This document shows, one piece after another, positions 6,354 to 13,509 of a DNA stretch of 14,303 nt. Every line of letters begins with the position of its first letter. Position 1 is the first letter of the stretch. The stretch is from positions 1 to 14,303 of the forward strand of contig JAISAD010000046.1 of NCBI GenBank assembly GCA_031266895.1, written 5' to 3'. Under the pieces are notes generated by a model. That model did no database searches and was not told the origin of the DNA. It saw only the letters and a program-made list of their open reading frames with translations. Made by a program: the position numbers and the translations under genes. Source of the stretch: Bacteroidales bacterium. Its GTDB lineage: Bacteria; Bacteroidota; Bacteroidia; Bacteroidales; WCHB1-69.

Positions 6354-9300
6354 CTATTTTACAATTAGCTTCCCGTGATATTTTTGCCGGTCTGTTACCA
6401 TATTATATATGTACATGCCGGCCGCAAGGCTGCTTACCGAAATCTCCTCCGTCCGATTCCCGATTTCCTGATGGATTAATGCCTTGCCCTGCATGTCATA
6501 AAGCGTAAAGAGGGCATAAGCTGCATTGTCCGGCAACACAATATTTATATGGTCTGTGGCGGGGTTGGGGTAGAGCTTGCCATTGTCAAGGCTGGAACAG
6601 GCATTCAGTCCTGTGCCGGGATTGTTGGTTGCGATGTTGGATTTGATGGAACCCAGGGACTTGCTAACGTCGCAAGGATTATCAAGCATAATTTCTACCA
6701 CATAGTAAACATAGCCCGCCGGAGCCGAAAAGTCGGAATAAGAGGTGTTGCCGGCCGGCATGGAGCCTGTCAGCATCAGAGAGCCAAGGGTATCGCCGGT
6801 GGCACGGTAGATATTGTACGTGGAATAGTCCGCCCCCTCATAAGCTGTCCATATCAAATTCCAGCTTCCGTTCAGGCCTGAGTTTATGGTCAGGTGCATG
6901 GTTTTGTGACTGTCGCTTAAGTCCGATTCATTGCCGCAGGTATCTATACCGGAAACTTTGTAGCGATAGGAGCGGATTTTGGCATCGCTCGAAGTATCTG
7001 TCCAGAGGTTGGCATCGTCATAGCCTGTCGTTGCCAGTAAATCATACTGTCCGCTTTGCATTCCCTCGCGGTAAATATTGTAGAAAACAAGATCTTCCCG
7101 GCGTTTCCAAACGATTTCATTATGATTTTGCTCATCAACGGTAATCATGCAAATGGACGGCGGCAGCGGAGGAGGAGCAGTATAGTCAAGCGTTAGCCGC
7201 ACCACACTGTCGCAGCCATGAACAAGGCTTTGCAAAGTGTCATAATAAGTTCCTGCCTGGGTTAAGTTGCTAAAATTTGCATCTGAATAACTGCCACTAT
7301 AGCACATTAGCCCTGTATAATCCGTTACAGGAATAGCAGGATAATAGCCAAGAGTTAACCGCACCACACTGTCGCAGCCATGCACCACACTTTGCAGCGT
7401 GTCATAATAAGTTCCTGCCTGTGCTAAGTTGTTAAAATTTGCGTCTGAATAGCTGCCTCTACGACACATTTGACCTGAATAAGAGGTAACAGGAATATCA
7501 GGATAATAGCTAAGGGTTAATCGCACCACACTGTCGCAGCCATGCACAGTGCTTTGCAGGGTAACAGAATAAGTTCCTGATTCTGTTAAATCGCTAAAAT
7601 TTGCGTCTGAATAGCTGCCTCTACGGCACATTAATCCTGTATAATCCGTTACGGGAATAGCAGGATAATAATCAAGGATTAATCGCACCACACTGTCGCA
7701 GTCCTGAACACTTTGCAGGGTAATAGAATAGATTCCTGTCTGAGTTAAGTTGCTAAAATTCCCATCTGAATAACTGCCGTTATAGCACATGAACCCTGTA
7801 TAATCTGTTACAGGATAATAAGAAATATTTAAGGCAACAACACTGTCGCAACCATTTCCACTTTCGCTTTGATAAACAGGAGCATAATAAGTGCCTTCGG
7901 CGGTTAAGCCGGTAAAAGTACTGTCTGAATAAGTTGCCCCGTTACAAATTTGCACTTCATAATAATTTATTACTTCCGTACCTCGTATATTGCTAAGATA
8001 CATGGACCAGCTTGGAGAAGAAAGATAATCGGATAAGGAAGCACAGGGAACATGGACAGGGATACCGTCGGGGACACTAAAAAATGCGAGATAACTATAG
8101 GGAGGAGTTTCCGCATTGCTTATTATAAAGGTTAAGCTGCTGCAATCGGTAAAAGCATAAATTCCAATGGTGGTAACCGAATTGCCGATAGTTACAGAGG
8201 TTAAGCTGCTACATTTGTAAAAAGCGCTCTCTCCAATAATGGTAACCGAATTGGGAATAATTACAGAGGTTAAGCTACTGCATTTGGAAAAAGCACTGTT
8301 TCCAATAGTGGTAACCGAATTGCCGATAGTTATAGAGGTTAAGCTGCTGCAAGATCCAAAAGCATACTCTCCAATAGTGGTAACCGAATTGGGAATGGTT
8401 ACAGAGGTTAAATTGTCGCACCAGAAAAAAGCACTGTTTCCAATAGTGATAACCGAATTACCAATAGTTACAGAGGTTAAATTGTCGCACCAGGAAAAAG
8501 CACTGTTTCCAATAGTGGTAACCGAATTACCGATAGTTACAGAGGTTAAATTGTCGCACCAGGAAAAAGCACTGTTTCCAATAGTGGTAACCGAATTGGG
8601 AATAATTACAGAGGTTAAGCCGCTGCAATCGGAAAAGGCATTCTCTCCAATAGTGATAATCGAATTACCAATAGTTACAGAGGTTAAGCCACTGCATTTG
8701 GAAAAAGCCCTGTTTCCAATAGTGGTAACCGAATTACCGATAGTTACAGAGGTTAAATTGTCGCACCAGAAAAAAGCACTGTTTCCAATAGTGGTAACCG
8801 AATTGGGAATGGTTACGGAAGTTAAATTATTGCAATCGGAAAAAGCATTCTCTCCAATAGTGGTAACCGAATTACCAATTGTTACGGAAGTTAAGTTGAA
8901 GCACCAGGAAAAAGCACAGTCTCCAATGATCGTTACCAAATTGGGTATAGTTACAGAGGTTAAACTGTTGCACCTGGAAAAAGCGTAATTTCCAATAGTG
9001 GCAACCGAATCAGGAATGGTTATAGAGGTTAAACTGTTGCAAGAGAAAAAAGCTCTCTCTGCAATAGACGTTACTAAATTGGGAATGGTTACGGAGGTTA
9101 CGCTGGTGCATCCGGAAAAAGCACTGTTTCCAATAGCGGTTACGGTATAATCAGAACCGTTATACGTTACAGTAGAAGGAATTACAATGATTCCGTTATA
9201 ATTGTTGTAAGAATTAGCATTCGTAACTTCCACAGTTGTGGCAGATGTAATTTTGTAATAAATGATTTTTTCGTTATGGTAGGAAGTAAACGTTTGCCCC

Positions 9301-9362
9301 GTTGCTTTGTTTACGGCGCAAAAGCATAAGACCGCTGTTAAAATCAGGAATAGTTTTTTCAT
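6354..9362 (-). CDS. BspA-like leucine-rich-repeat surface protein with T9SS type A sorting domain
   Basis: A 1002-residue secreted protein. A signal peptide (1-22, ending KATG-Q) is followed by 15 tandem 23-residue LRR_5/BspA-type repeats (about 78-423), consensus GNSAFS-C--LTSVTI-NSVTTI. A short tail comes next, then five copies of a roughly 53-residue module ending in GCDSVV-L-L-YYP (about 463-727), a Pro-rich hinge, two fibronectin-III-like domains (about 735-900) with the motifs YNIYREG and YRYKVSGIDTCGNES, and a C-terminal T9SS type A domain (930-1002) with LYPNPATDHINI and LAAGMYIYNM. The protein is therefore exported through the Sec and type IX systems and anchored or released at the cell surface. 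BspA family members bind host or matrix proteins or other bacteria; the ligand here is unknown. It is convergent with the Bat cluster (30-nt gap). The region upstream is the palindromic tract array at 9429-9624. Confidence 0.93.
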   Translation of the reverse strand: MKKLFLILTAVLCFCAVNKATGQTFTSYHNEKIIYYKITSATTVEVTNANSYNNYNGIIVIPSTVTYNGSDYTVTAIGNSAFSGCTSVTSVTIPNLVTSIAERAFFSCNSLTSITIPDSVATIGNYAFSRCNSLTSVTIPNLVTIIGDCAFSWCFNLTSVTIGNSVTTIGENAFSDCNNLTSVTIPNSVTTIGNSAFFWCDNLTSVTIGNSVTTIGNRAFSKCSGLTSVTIGNSIITIGENAFSDCSGLTSVIIPNSVTTIGNSAFSWCDNLTSVTIGNSVTTIGNSAFSWCDNLTSVTIGNSVITIGNSAFFWCDNLTSVTIPNSVTTIGEYAFGSCSSLTSITIGNSVTTIGNSAFSKCSSLTSVIIPNSVTIIGESAFYKCSSLTSVTIGNSVTTIGIYAFTDCSSLTFIISNAETPPYSYLAFFSVPDGIPVHVPCASLSDYLSSPSWSMYLSNIRGTEVINYYEVQICNGATYSDSTFTGLTAEGTYYAPVYQSESGNGCDSVVALNISYYPVTDYTGFMCYNGSYSDGNFSNLTQTGIYSITLQSVQDCDSVVRLILDYYPAIPVTDYTGLMCRRGSYSDANFSDLTESGTYSVTLQSTVHGCDSVVRLTLSYYPDIPVTSYSGQMCRRGSYSDANFNNLAQAGTYYDTLQSVVHGCDSVVRLTLGYYPAIPVTDYTGLMCYSGSYSDANFSNLTQAGTYYDTLQSLVHGCDSVVRLTLDYTAPPPLPPSICMITVDEQNHNEIVWKRREDLVFYNIYREGMQSGQYDLLATTGYDDANLWTDTSSDAKIRSYRYKVSGIDTCGNESDLSDSHKTMHLTINSGLNGSWNLIWTAYEGADYSTYNIYRATGDTLGSLMLTGSMPAGNTSYSDFSAPAGYVYYVVEIMLDNPCDVSKSLGSIKSNIATNNPGTGLNACSSLDNGKLYPNPATDHINIVLPDNAAYALFTLYDMQGKALIHQEIGNRTEEISVSSLAAGMYIYNMVTDRQKYHGKLIVK
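7180..7975 (-). repeat. Five tandem 'GCDS' modules in the BspA-like protein
   Basis: Direct repeats with a period of about 53-54 codons (about 160 nt), each with the pattern MC--GSYSD-NFS-L---GTY--TLQS---GCDSVVRL-L-YYP. The last four copies are nearly identical; the first (ICNGATYSDSTF) and the second (DCDS in place of GCDS) are more divergent. The same module occurs in the protein at 10306-13377. Confidence 0.85.
8094..9131 (-). repeat. Fifteen 69-bp tandem repeats coding for BspA leucine-rich repeats
   Basis: The repeat period is 69 nt, matching 23 residues, and neighbouring copies are almost identical at DNA level (for example the units reading GNSAFSWCDNLTSVTIGNSV). Such an array can gain or lose units in frame by recombination. 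The regularity also leaves the opposite strand open for 249 codons (8239-8988), which is a shadow and not a gene. Confidence 0.9.
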
Positions 9363-9473
9363 CTCTACATTAATTTTTGTTGTTAGAATATATGTTTACT
9401 GCTTTATGAATTTTCTTGTCTCTGCCACCACATACGCATCTCCCTTTATCGAGACACGTGTGTGAACCCTTCT

Positions 9474-9490
9474 CATATGCGTGTGTGGCA
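9474..9490 (+). repeat. Left arm of the 17-bp perfect inverted repeat
   Basis: CATATGCGTGTGTGGCA is the exact reverse complement of 9563-9579, with 72 nt between the arms. It is the longest perfectly paired part of the large palindromic array. Confidence 0.9.
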
Positions 9491-9562
9491 CTTTCTCTCA
9501 TACGTATGTGGCTCCTTTCCATATACGTGCGTGGCGTCCCCTCATACACGTATGTGCCCTAA

Positions 9563-9579
9563 TGCCACACACGCATATG
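9563..9579 (-). repeat. Right arm of the 17-bp perfect inverted repeat
   Basis: TGCCACACACGCATATG on the plus strand, exact reverse complement of 9474-9490. The shared midpoint (9526.5) coincides with the midpoint of the 9449-9464/9589-9604 pair, which supports one common palindrome over chance matches. Confidence 0.9.
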
Positions 9580-9637
9580 GCGCCCCGCCACATACGTGTC
9601 TCGACAGCACGACATGCGTGTCTCGTTTCACCCTCTG

Positions 9638-10018
9638 TTAAATCTTCGGTTTTAGCCCCGCTTTAGCGATGGCCGCCTTTAAATCGGCGTGCGGCCGGAA
9701 ACGGATATTAATGTCTGTTACATGAGCGGCAGTAGCTTCCGCCTCGGTGTCTGCACCCGTAGCCTTAAAGGTGGGGTAGAATATGCCGAAGTCGTCAATC
9801 TGTACCGTATAGCCACTCGTCAGGAGGCGCTGGGTTATTTTTACCAGTTCGTAGAGCGCTATTTCAGCCTCCTTCGGGTTCATGGTGGTTTCGTCGGCCA
9901 TCTGTTTGGCCAGCTCCTTAGTCCGGACAAGGCCCAGGCTGTTTACTGTCGGATACCATTTTTCTATGGTCCGATCTTGCGGGTTAGCCCGCTTGACTTT
10001 GTTGAAAAAAATAGGCAT
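9638..10018 (-). CDS. HU-related DNA-binding protein (Bacteroidota HU-like subtype)
   Basis: A 126-residue protein matching the long HU-related family of Bacteroidota: N-terminal extension NKVKRANPQD, a conserved linker KWYPTVNSLGLVRTKELAKQ, the helical dimerisation part (about 35-70) with ALYELV, the beta-saddle start VQIDDFGIFYPTFK (77-90), and the C-terminal INIRFRPHADLKAAI. Family members bind DNA as dimers and bend or compact it; specific targets for this subtype are not known. No signal or membrane segment is present. The start at 10018 follows a long leader (promoter near 10240-10247) with a possible attenuator. The stop lies 14-17 nt from the palindromic tract array, so this gene and the array are immediate neighbours. 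Confidence 0.92.
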   Translation of the reverse strand: MPIFFNKVKRANPQDRTIEKWYPTVNSLGLVRTKELAKQMADETTMNPKEAEIALYELVKITQRLLTSGYTVQIDDFGIFYPTFKATGADTEAEATAAHVTDINIRFRPHADLKAAIAKAGLKPKI

Positions 10019-10040
10019 AGCTTCAATTATTAAATGTATA

Positions 10041-10082
10041 AAAAAAATAAAAGCCGCCTGCGCTCAAAACGACACAGCAGCT
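10041..10082 (-). terminator. Terminator-like hairpin (possible attenuator) before the HU gene
   Basis: On the minus strand AGCTGCT (10082-10076) can pair with GGCGGCT (10058-10052), giving a 7-bp stem with two G-U pairs and a 17-nt loop. TTTTATTTTTTTT follows immediately. It ends about 23 nt before the HU start codon, so it would interrupt HU transcripts unless it is bypassed or refolded. It could instead mark the end of read-through from the gene at 10306. Confidence 0.4.
10051..10063 (-). repeat. Direct repeat copy 2, GCGCAGGCGGCTT
   Basis: Second copy of the 12-13 nt direct repeat in the HU leader. The first copy (GCGCAGGCGGTT) is at 10144-10155. The same core occurs once in the 13381-13520 leader (GGCAGGCGGCTTTT). 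Confidence 0.6.
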
Positions 10083-10143
10083 ATAATAATATATATGATG
10101 TAAGCATAACACATTGCAATACAACGAGTCAGAAAGAAAGCCA

Positions 10144-10155
10144 AACCGCCTGCGC
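10144..10155 (-). repeat. Direct repeat copy 1, GCGCAGGCGGTT
   Basis: First copy of the direct repeat; with the copy at 10051-10063 it flanks about 80 nt that has no counterpart in the homologous leader at 13381-13520. Confidence 0.6.
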
Positions 10156-10239
10156 AGCTTGCTTTCAACTTCTGGAGAAACAAAATGATTATCTACTCGG
10201 AGTAACATGATAACTATTTTTATTGAAAAATTTCGGCCA

Positions 10240-10247
10240 CAAAAATA
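10240..10247 (-). promoter_or_regulatory. Bacteroidota -7 box (TATTTTTG) for the HU gene
   Basis: TATTTTTG on the minus strand matches TAnnTTTG and sits in a TTTTTGTATTTTTG context identical to the box upstream of the type-B protein gene. Predicted start near 10232, leader about 215 nt. The -33 element is weak. Confidence 0.5.
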
Positions 10248-10305
10248 CAAAAATTATTTGAATGCTTACCCTGCCTGTATTTTTTTTTTGTAAAACGCAA
10301 ATATA

Positions 10306-13300
10306 TTACCTCACAATCGTAACAAACCCCTTTCTCTCCTGCAGCTTATGCCGCTCGTTGCGATAAAGCAAATGCCAGACATAGACGGCAGGCATGGCCT
10401 CCTTTCCATTAATCGTGCCATTCCACTGAGAACCAATATCGTGGCTTTCAAAGACTTTATTGCTCCAGCGGTCGTAAATCACAAAAAGATAATCTTCCAT
10501 TTGGATATTATGGCAAACGGGGCCAAAGGTTTCGTTATAGCCGTCGCCATTGGGAGTGAAAGTATTGGGAAAATAGCAGGAAGCCAAATCCTGAAGCCTA
10601 ACCTCATTAGAAAAACTGTCCACGCAATCGTAATCGTCCGTAGCAAAAACCGTTACCATATACTGCCCAAAATCGTCATAAAAATATATCGGATTCTCTT
10701 CCGTGGAACTGTTTCCATCTCCAAAATCCCAGTAATAGGAAGTGGCATAACGGGAAGAGTTGATAAAAAGCACCGGCTCCCGTGCCTTATAGGCATCATA
10801 TCGGGTATAAAAGCCAGCCTGAGGATTGCCCAGATTGGTAATCGTAAAGGCCACATTGAGCGTGCATATACTGTCTGTAACGGCAACACGATAACTGCCG
10901 GCCGGCAATTGGTCAAACACAAAATCATCACATAAAAAGGAGACTGGTGCAGCCGTACTTTCGCCAGGCACAAGGGCATAACTGCCGGAGCCGCCCGAAG
11001 CATGCACCACAGCGCTCCCGTTAGCCTCGTTGCAATAGGAGAACACCGTACTGGCCACCGCTTGAAAGTCGCTGGCGGTAAGCGTTGCAGAATAGTTCGT
11101 CTTGCAGTTTACCGAGTCGGTAACGAGCGCAGTATAGGTGCCATAAGGCAACTGAGTGATAGCCGGCGTGGTGGCGCCGTTATTCCAGACACAGTAATAG
11201 GGACTTAATCCGCCGGTAAACGACAGCGATATCGAAGAGACATTGGCCGTACATGGATTTTCATCCACCACTGCGCTAATGATGGGAGATGCCCCTGCGG
11301 ACAGCAGTAGCGTTACTGTGCTGTCGCAACCTGCTGCAGTAGTGAGATTTAATATCTCCCGATAGTGTCCGGCAACAGGTACGGGGAATGAAAAGCCATT
11401 GCGGGTATAAGCACCGCCTGCGCAGCAGGTATCTGTAACCGTAATATGATAGGTGTCGTTTACCTTGAGTGTCAGGGTTATAATGCTGTCGCAACCATAA
11501 GCAGTAGCGAGATTTAGCGTATCGGCATAAATGCCGGCGGCAGGTATGGGTACTGTAAAGCCGTAGCGGGTGTAGGCGCCACCCACGCAGCAGGTATCGT
11601 TGATAGCAATTTGATAAGTGTCGTTTACCCTGAGTGTCAAGGTTATAATGCTGTCGCAGCCGTAAGCAGTGGTAAGACTTAGCGTATCGGTATAAGTGCC
11701 GGCGGCAGGTATGGGTACTGTAAAACCGTAGCGGATGTAGGCGCCACCCATGCAGCAGGTATCGCTGATGGTTATATTATAGGCGTCGTTTGCCATGAGT
11801 ATCAGTATTATTATACTGTCGCAGCCGTAAGCAGTAGTAAAACTTAGCGTATCGATATAAATGCCCGCAGCGGGGACCGGCAGGGTAAAGCCGTGATTAC
11901 TATAGACGCTACCCGCGCAGCAGGTATCTCTGATAACGAGGTGATACGATTCAAATACCGTAAGCGTAAGAAAAACTGTGCTGTCGCAGCCGGCATAATT
12001 CTGCAGCGTTCGAGTGAAGTTAAAGGTACCGGCAGCAGCCGGCGTTTCATCAAAGCCATTGTCCGTATAGCGACTCCCCAAACAGATGGCATCTTCGAAA
12101 TAGATGCTGTCGGCAACACCAATTACCACCTCAACAGAAGCCGCATCAGAAACCTGGCCGTTTAATGTTTTAAGCATGTAGTATGTTCCGGACATGGCAG
12201 GAGTAGCATTGTTAATAACCGGATTCTGCACCGTAGAGCTCCATCCGTTAGGTCCCCACCACTGATAGACAGCTCCCGTTTGGGGATTTTGACAGGTAAG
12301 CTGCAGCGTGTCGGCGCATACAGGGCTGTTGCTTGTAATGGCGGCCAGAATAGAGCAATCGGTATTAGCGGTAGAGGCAGGGTACACCAGGGAGTAGCTA
12401 ATAGTGCCGGGGACTCTGCTGAAATTAGTTATCAGCAACAGGTAAAATTCCCCATGCTGAACGTCGGGAATATAACACCACTCTGTAGAAGTTGTATAGT
12501 AACTGCAGTCAATAACATTATTGACAGGATAACCGCCCATATCACCATTATGATTCCCACCGGCTGGACGATGACTACCACAAAAGCAGTTCGATAAGGT
12601 AAATGCCTGAGCGCAAATTGCTGCTGCGAAATTCTGCTGCGAAGCGCAAATAAATGGCCCCCAGCAGATGAAATCCACATCTATAGGCATATTATTTGTA
12701 TTGTATTGTTCTATATAAATTAACAGGTCTCCCGGATCATTAATTTTCATGTAATACCAGGCAGGATTTGGAGTTGAATTTAAGCACCCTATCCCATAGG
12801 TACCCAGATATACGGAAGCATTACTGACATCTCCACTGCTGTTCTGGTAGGTAATGCCGTATGGATTTTCGTCGGTGCAAAAGGGCGCTAACTGGCCGGG
12901 GCCGTTATGACAGGGTGACCCGAATGCCGTGGAAGCCGTACTGATATTGATATTCACACACTTTATAGCGGCTTCCCAGCCCGGTGCATTGTCGGCAGCG
13001 TCAGCTTTAAAACGAAGGCACAAAACAGTCCCGCTGCTCATAACGGTAATGCTGGAAGCAGGAGTGCCCTCGAGCATAACCAAAAGCGGAGCACTTGTCG
13101 CAGCGCCGTCATAAATCCAAAGGGTATCGCCGCTGCCCAGGTTTAAGGTAGAAAAATAGAGTACAATCACCGAATTGGCATCACAGGCATTCATTACCTG
13201 CGTAATGTCCTGATTGTTGCTATAATTACTGTTCCCCTGCGGATCGCAGCAGGTATCACCGGTAGCTATGGTAACAGGTGCCGTGCTCATATTATAATTG

Positions 13301-13377
13301 GCTGCCGACACGGAAACAGTAGCATTCAATAATAACAATAATACCAAATTAAATCGTAAACATACAGTCCATTTCAT
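10306..13377 (-). CDS. Large CUB/SprB/PKD surface protein with T9SS type B (gliding-associated) C-terminal domain
   Basis: A 1023-residue secreted protein. A signal peptide (1-25, SVSA-A) is followed by a CUB-like domain (about 27-142, with STLNLGSGDTLWIYDGA), a Cys-rich region (about 150-345, start PFCTDENPYGITYQN), an Ig-like domain with YQWWGPNGW (about 345-420), and five GCDS modules of about 55 residues (423-696), most starting with a vicinal Cys pair, DTCC. Then come a SprB-type repeat (FTGGLSPYYCVWNNGATT), a second similar unit, a PKD domain (about 855-920, YYWDFGDGNSS), and a CHU/gliding-motility C-terminal domain (about 930-1023) with FPNTFTPNGDGYNETF. The last domain marks type B T9SS cargo, usually needing a PorP/SprF-like partner encoded nearby; none is visible here. 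It is likely a surface adhesin. The leader is homologous to that of the HU gene. Confidence 0.93.
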   Translation of the reverse strand: MKWTVCLRFNLVLLLLLNATVSVSAANYNMSTAPVTIATGDTCCDPQGNSNYSNNQDITQVMNACDANSVIVLYFSTLNLGSGDTLWIYDGAATSAPLLVMLEGTPASSITVMSSGTVLCLRFKADAADNAPGWEAAIKCVNINISTASTAFGSPCHNGPGQLAPFCTDENPYGITYQNSSGDVSNASVYLGTYGIGCLNSTPNPAWYYMKINDPGDLLIYIEQYNTNNMPIDVDFICWGPFICASQQNFAAAICAQAFTLSNCFCGSHRPAGGNHNGDMGGYPVNNVIDCSYYTTSTEWCYIPDVQHGEFYLLLITNFSRVPGTISYSLVYPASTANTDCSILAAITSNSPVCADTLQLTCQNPQTGAVYQWWGPNGWSSTVQNPVINNATPAMSGTYYMLKTLNGQVSDAASVEVVIGVADSIYFEDAICLGSRYTDNGFDETPAAAGTFNFTRTLQNYAGCDSTVFLTLTVFESYHLVIRDTCCAGSVYSNHGFTLPVPAAGIYIDTLSFTTAYGCDSIIILILMANDAYNITISDTCCMGGAYIRYGFTVPIPAAGTYTDTLSLTTAYGCDSIITLTLRVNDTYQIAINDTCCVGGAYTRYGFTVPIPAAGIYADTLNLATAYGCDSIITLTLKVNDTYHITVTDTCCAGGAYTRNGFSFPVPVAGHYREILNLTTAAGCDSTVTLLLSAGASPIISAVVDENPCTANVSSISLSFTGGLSPYYCVWNNGATTPAITQLPYGTYTALVTDSVNCKTNYSATLTASDFQAVASTVFSYCNEANGSAVVHASGGSGSYALVPGESTAAPVSFLCDDFVFDQLPAGSYRVAVTDSICTLNVAFTITNLGNPQAGFYTRYDAYKAREPVLFINSSRYATSYYWDFGDGNSSTEENPIYFYDDFGQYMVTVFATDDYDCVDSFSNEVRLQDLASCYFPNTFTPNGDGYNETFGPVCHNIQMEDYLFVIYDRWSNKVFESHDIGSQWNGTINGKEAMPAVYVWHLLYRNERHKLQERKGFVTIVR
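11290..12112 (-). repeat. Five tandem 'GCDS' modules in the type-B protein
   Basis: Period 55 codons (165 nt). Units read DTCC-GGAYTR-GF--PIPAAGTY-DTL-L-TAYGCDSIITLTL-VNDTY. The first unit (AICLGSRY) is the most divergent and lacks the second Cys of the DTCC pair. Same architecture as the modules at 7180-7975 but clearly diverged from them. Confidence 0.85.
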
Positions 13378-13476
13378 AAGAATTTATTTTCCAAAGGTAT
13401 ATAATAAAAGCAAAAGCCGCCTGCCTTCAATTTCCGGAGAAGTGCAATGACCGGCTGTTCCTGTAAAAATCACCGT

Positions 13477-13484
13477 TATCTTTG
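13477..13484 (+). promoter_or_regulatory. Bacteroidota -7 box (TATCTTTG), plus strand
   Basis: TATCTTTG matches TAnnTTTG. A transcript from about 13492 would meet the hairpin terminator at 13627-13659 after about 170 nt, giving either a small RNA or an attenuated leader for the gene at 13780. The -33 element is not clear. Confidence 0.35.
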
Positions 13485-13501
13485 TTAAAGAAATTCAGTT
13501 G

Positions 13502-13509
13502 CAAAAATA
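13502..13509 (-). promoter_or_regulatory. Bacteroidota -7 box (TATTTTTG) for the type-B protein gene
   Basis: TATTTTTG on the minus strand within TTTTTTGTATTTTTG, the same block as upstream of the HU gene. Predicted start near 13494, leader about 117 nt. It overlaps in divergent orientation with the plus-strand box at 13477-13484. Confidence 0.5.

Larger units (their letters stand above)
9429..9624. repeat. Palindromic array of nine alternating purine/pyrimidine tracts
   Basis: Between the HU stop (9638) and the BspA start (9362) lie nine tracts of strictly alternating purine/pyrimidine, each with an R-CG-Y core: 9429-9439, 9454-9464, 9474-9487, 9499-9510, 9520-9533, 9543-9557, 9566-9579, 9589-9599 and 9612-9621. 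Centre-to-centre spacing is about 21.5-25 bp, mean about 23. The tracts pair as mirror partners about one centre, 9526.5. Positions 9474-9490 and 9563-9579 are a 17-bp perfect inverted repeat; 9449-9464 and 9589-9604 match 15/16; 9499-9510 and 9543-9554 match 10/12; the outermost pair matches 8/11; the central tract has ACGT at the exact centre. The 8-14 nt spacers, mostly pyrimidine-rich on the plus strand, do not pair. Function unknown. Confidence 0.85.
10019..10305 (-). promoter_or_regulatory. Long structured leader of the HU-related gene
   Basis: The minus-strand leader shares three blocks with the leader of the type-B protein gene (13381-13520): the promoter block AATAATTTTTGTATTTTTG, a 28-nt block at 10161-10188 (21/28 identical to 13423-13450), and GCAGGCGGYTT. 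The last block occurs twice here, 92 nt apart, so the HU leader looks like the other leader with an extra segment of about 92 nt between duplicated ends. Confidence 0.55.

Noticed and set aside
6321..6365. Terminator between the convergent Bat and BspA genes
   Set aside because: Only a 6-bp AATTGT/ACAATT pair with a wide loop and no proper T-run was found.
8239..8988. Long plus-strand open frame (249 codons) with regular repeats
   Set aside because: It is the antisense of the 69-bp LRR repeats; because 69 is a multiple of 3 a frame open in one unit is open in all. It has no signal or family features.
9429..9624. CRISPR-like array reading of the periodic repeats
   Set aside because: Repeats are degenerate, only 10-15 bp, with 8-14 nt spacers and overall dyad symmetry; no cas genes are nearby.
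9481..9666. Plus-strand 61-codon frame with His/Arg/Val-rich content across the tract array
   Set aside because: The peptide merely reflects the ACGT/CATATG tracts; mirror symmetry and alternation are DNA-level patterns, and reading frame is not kept from tract to tract.
10023..10250. 75-codon minus-strand frame ending 4 nt before the HU start
   Set aside because: Its ATG lies upstream of the predicted transcription start, the composition (Cys/Tyr/His-rich) is unlike a real protein, and the similarity to the other leader is better explained as shared regulatory DNA. An internal ATG near 10208 keeps a leader peptide possible but unsupported.
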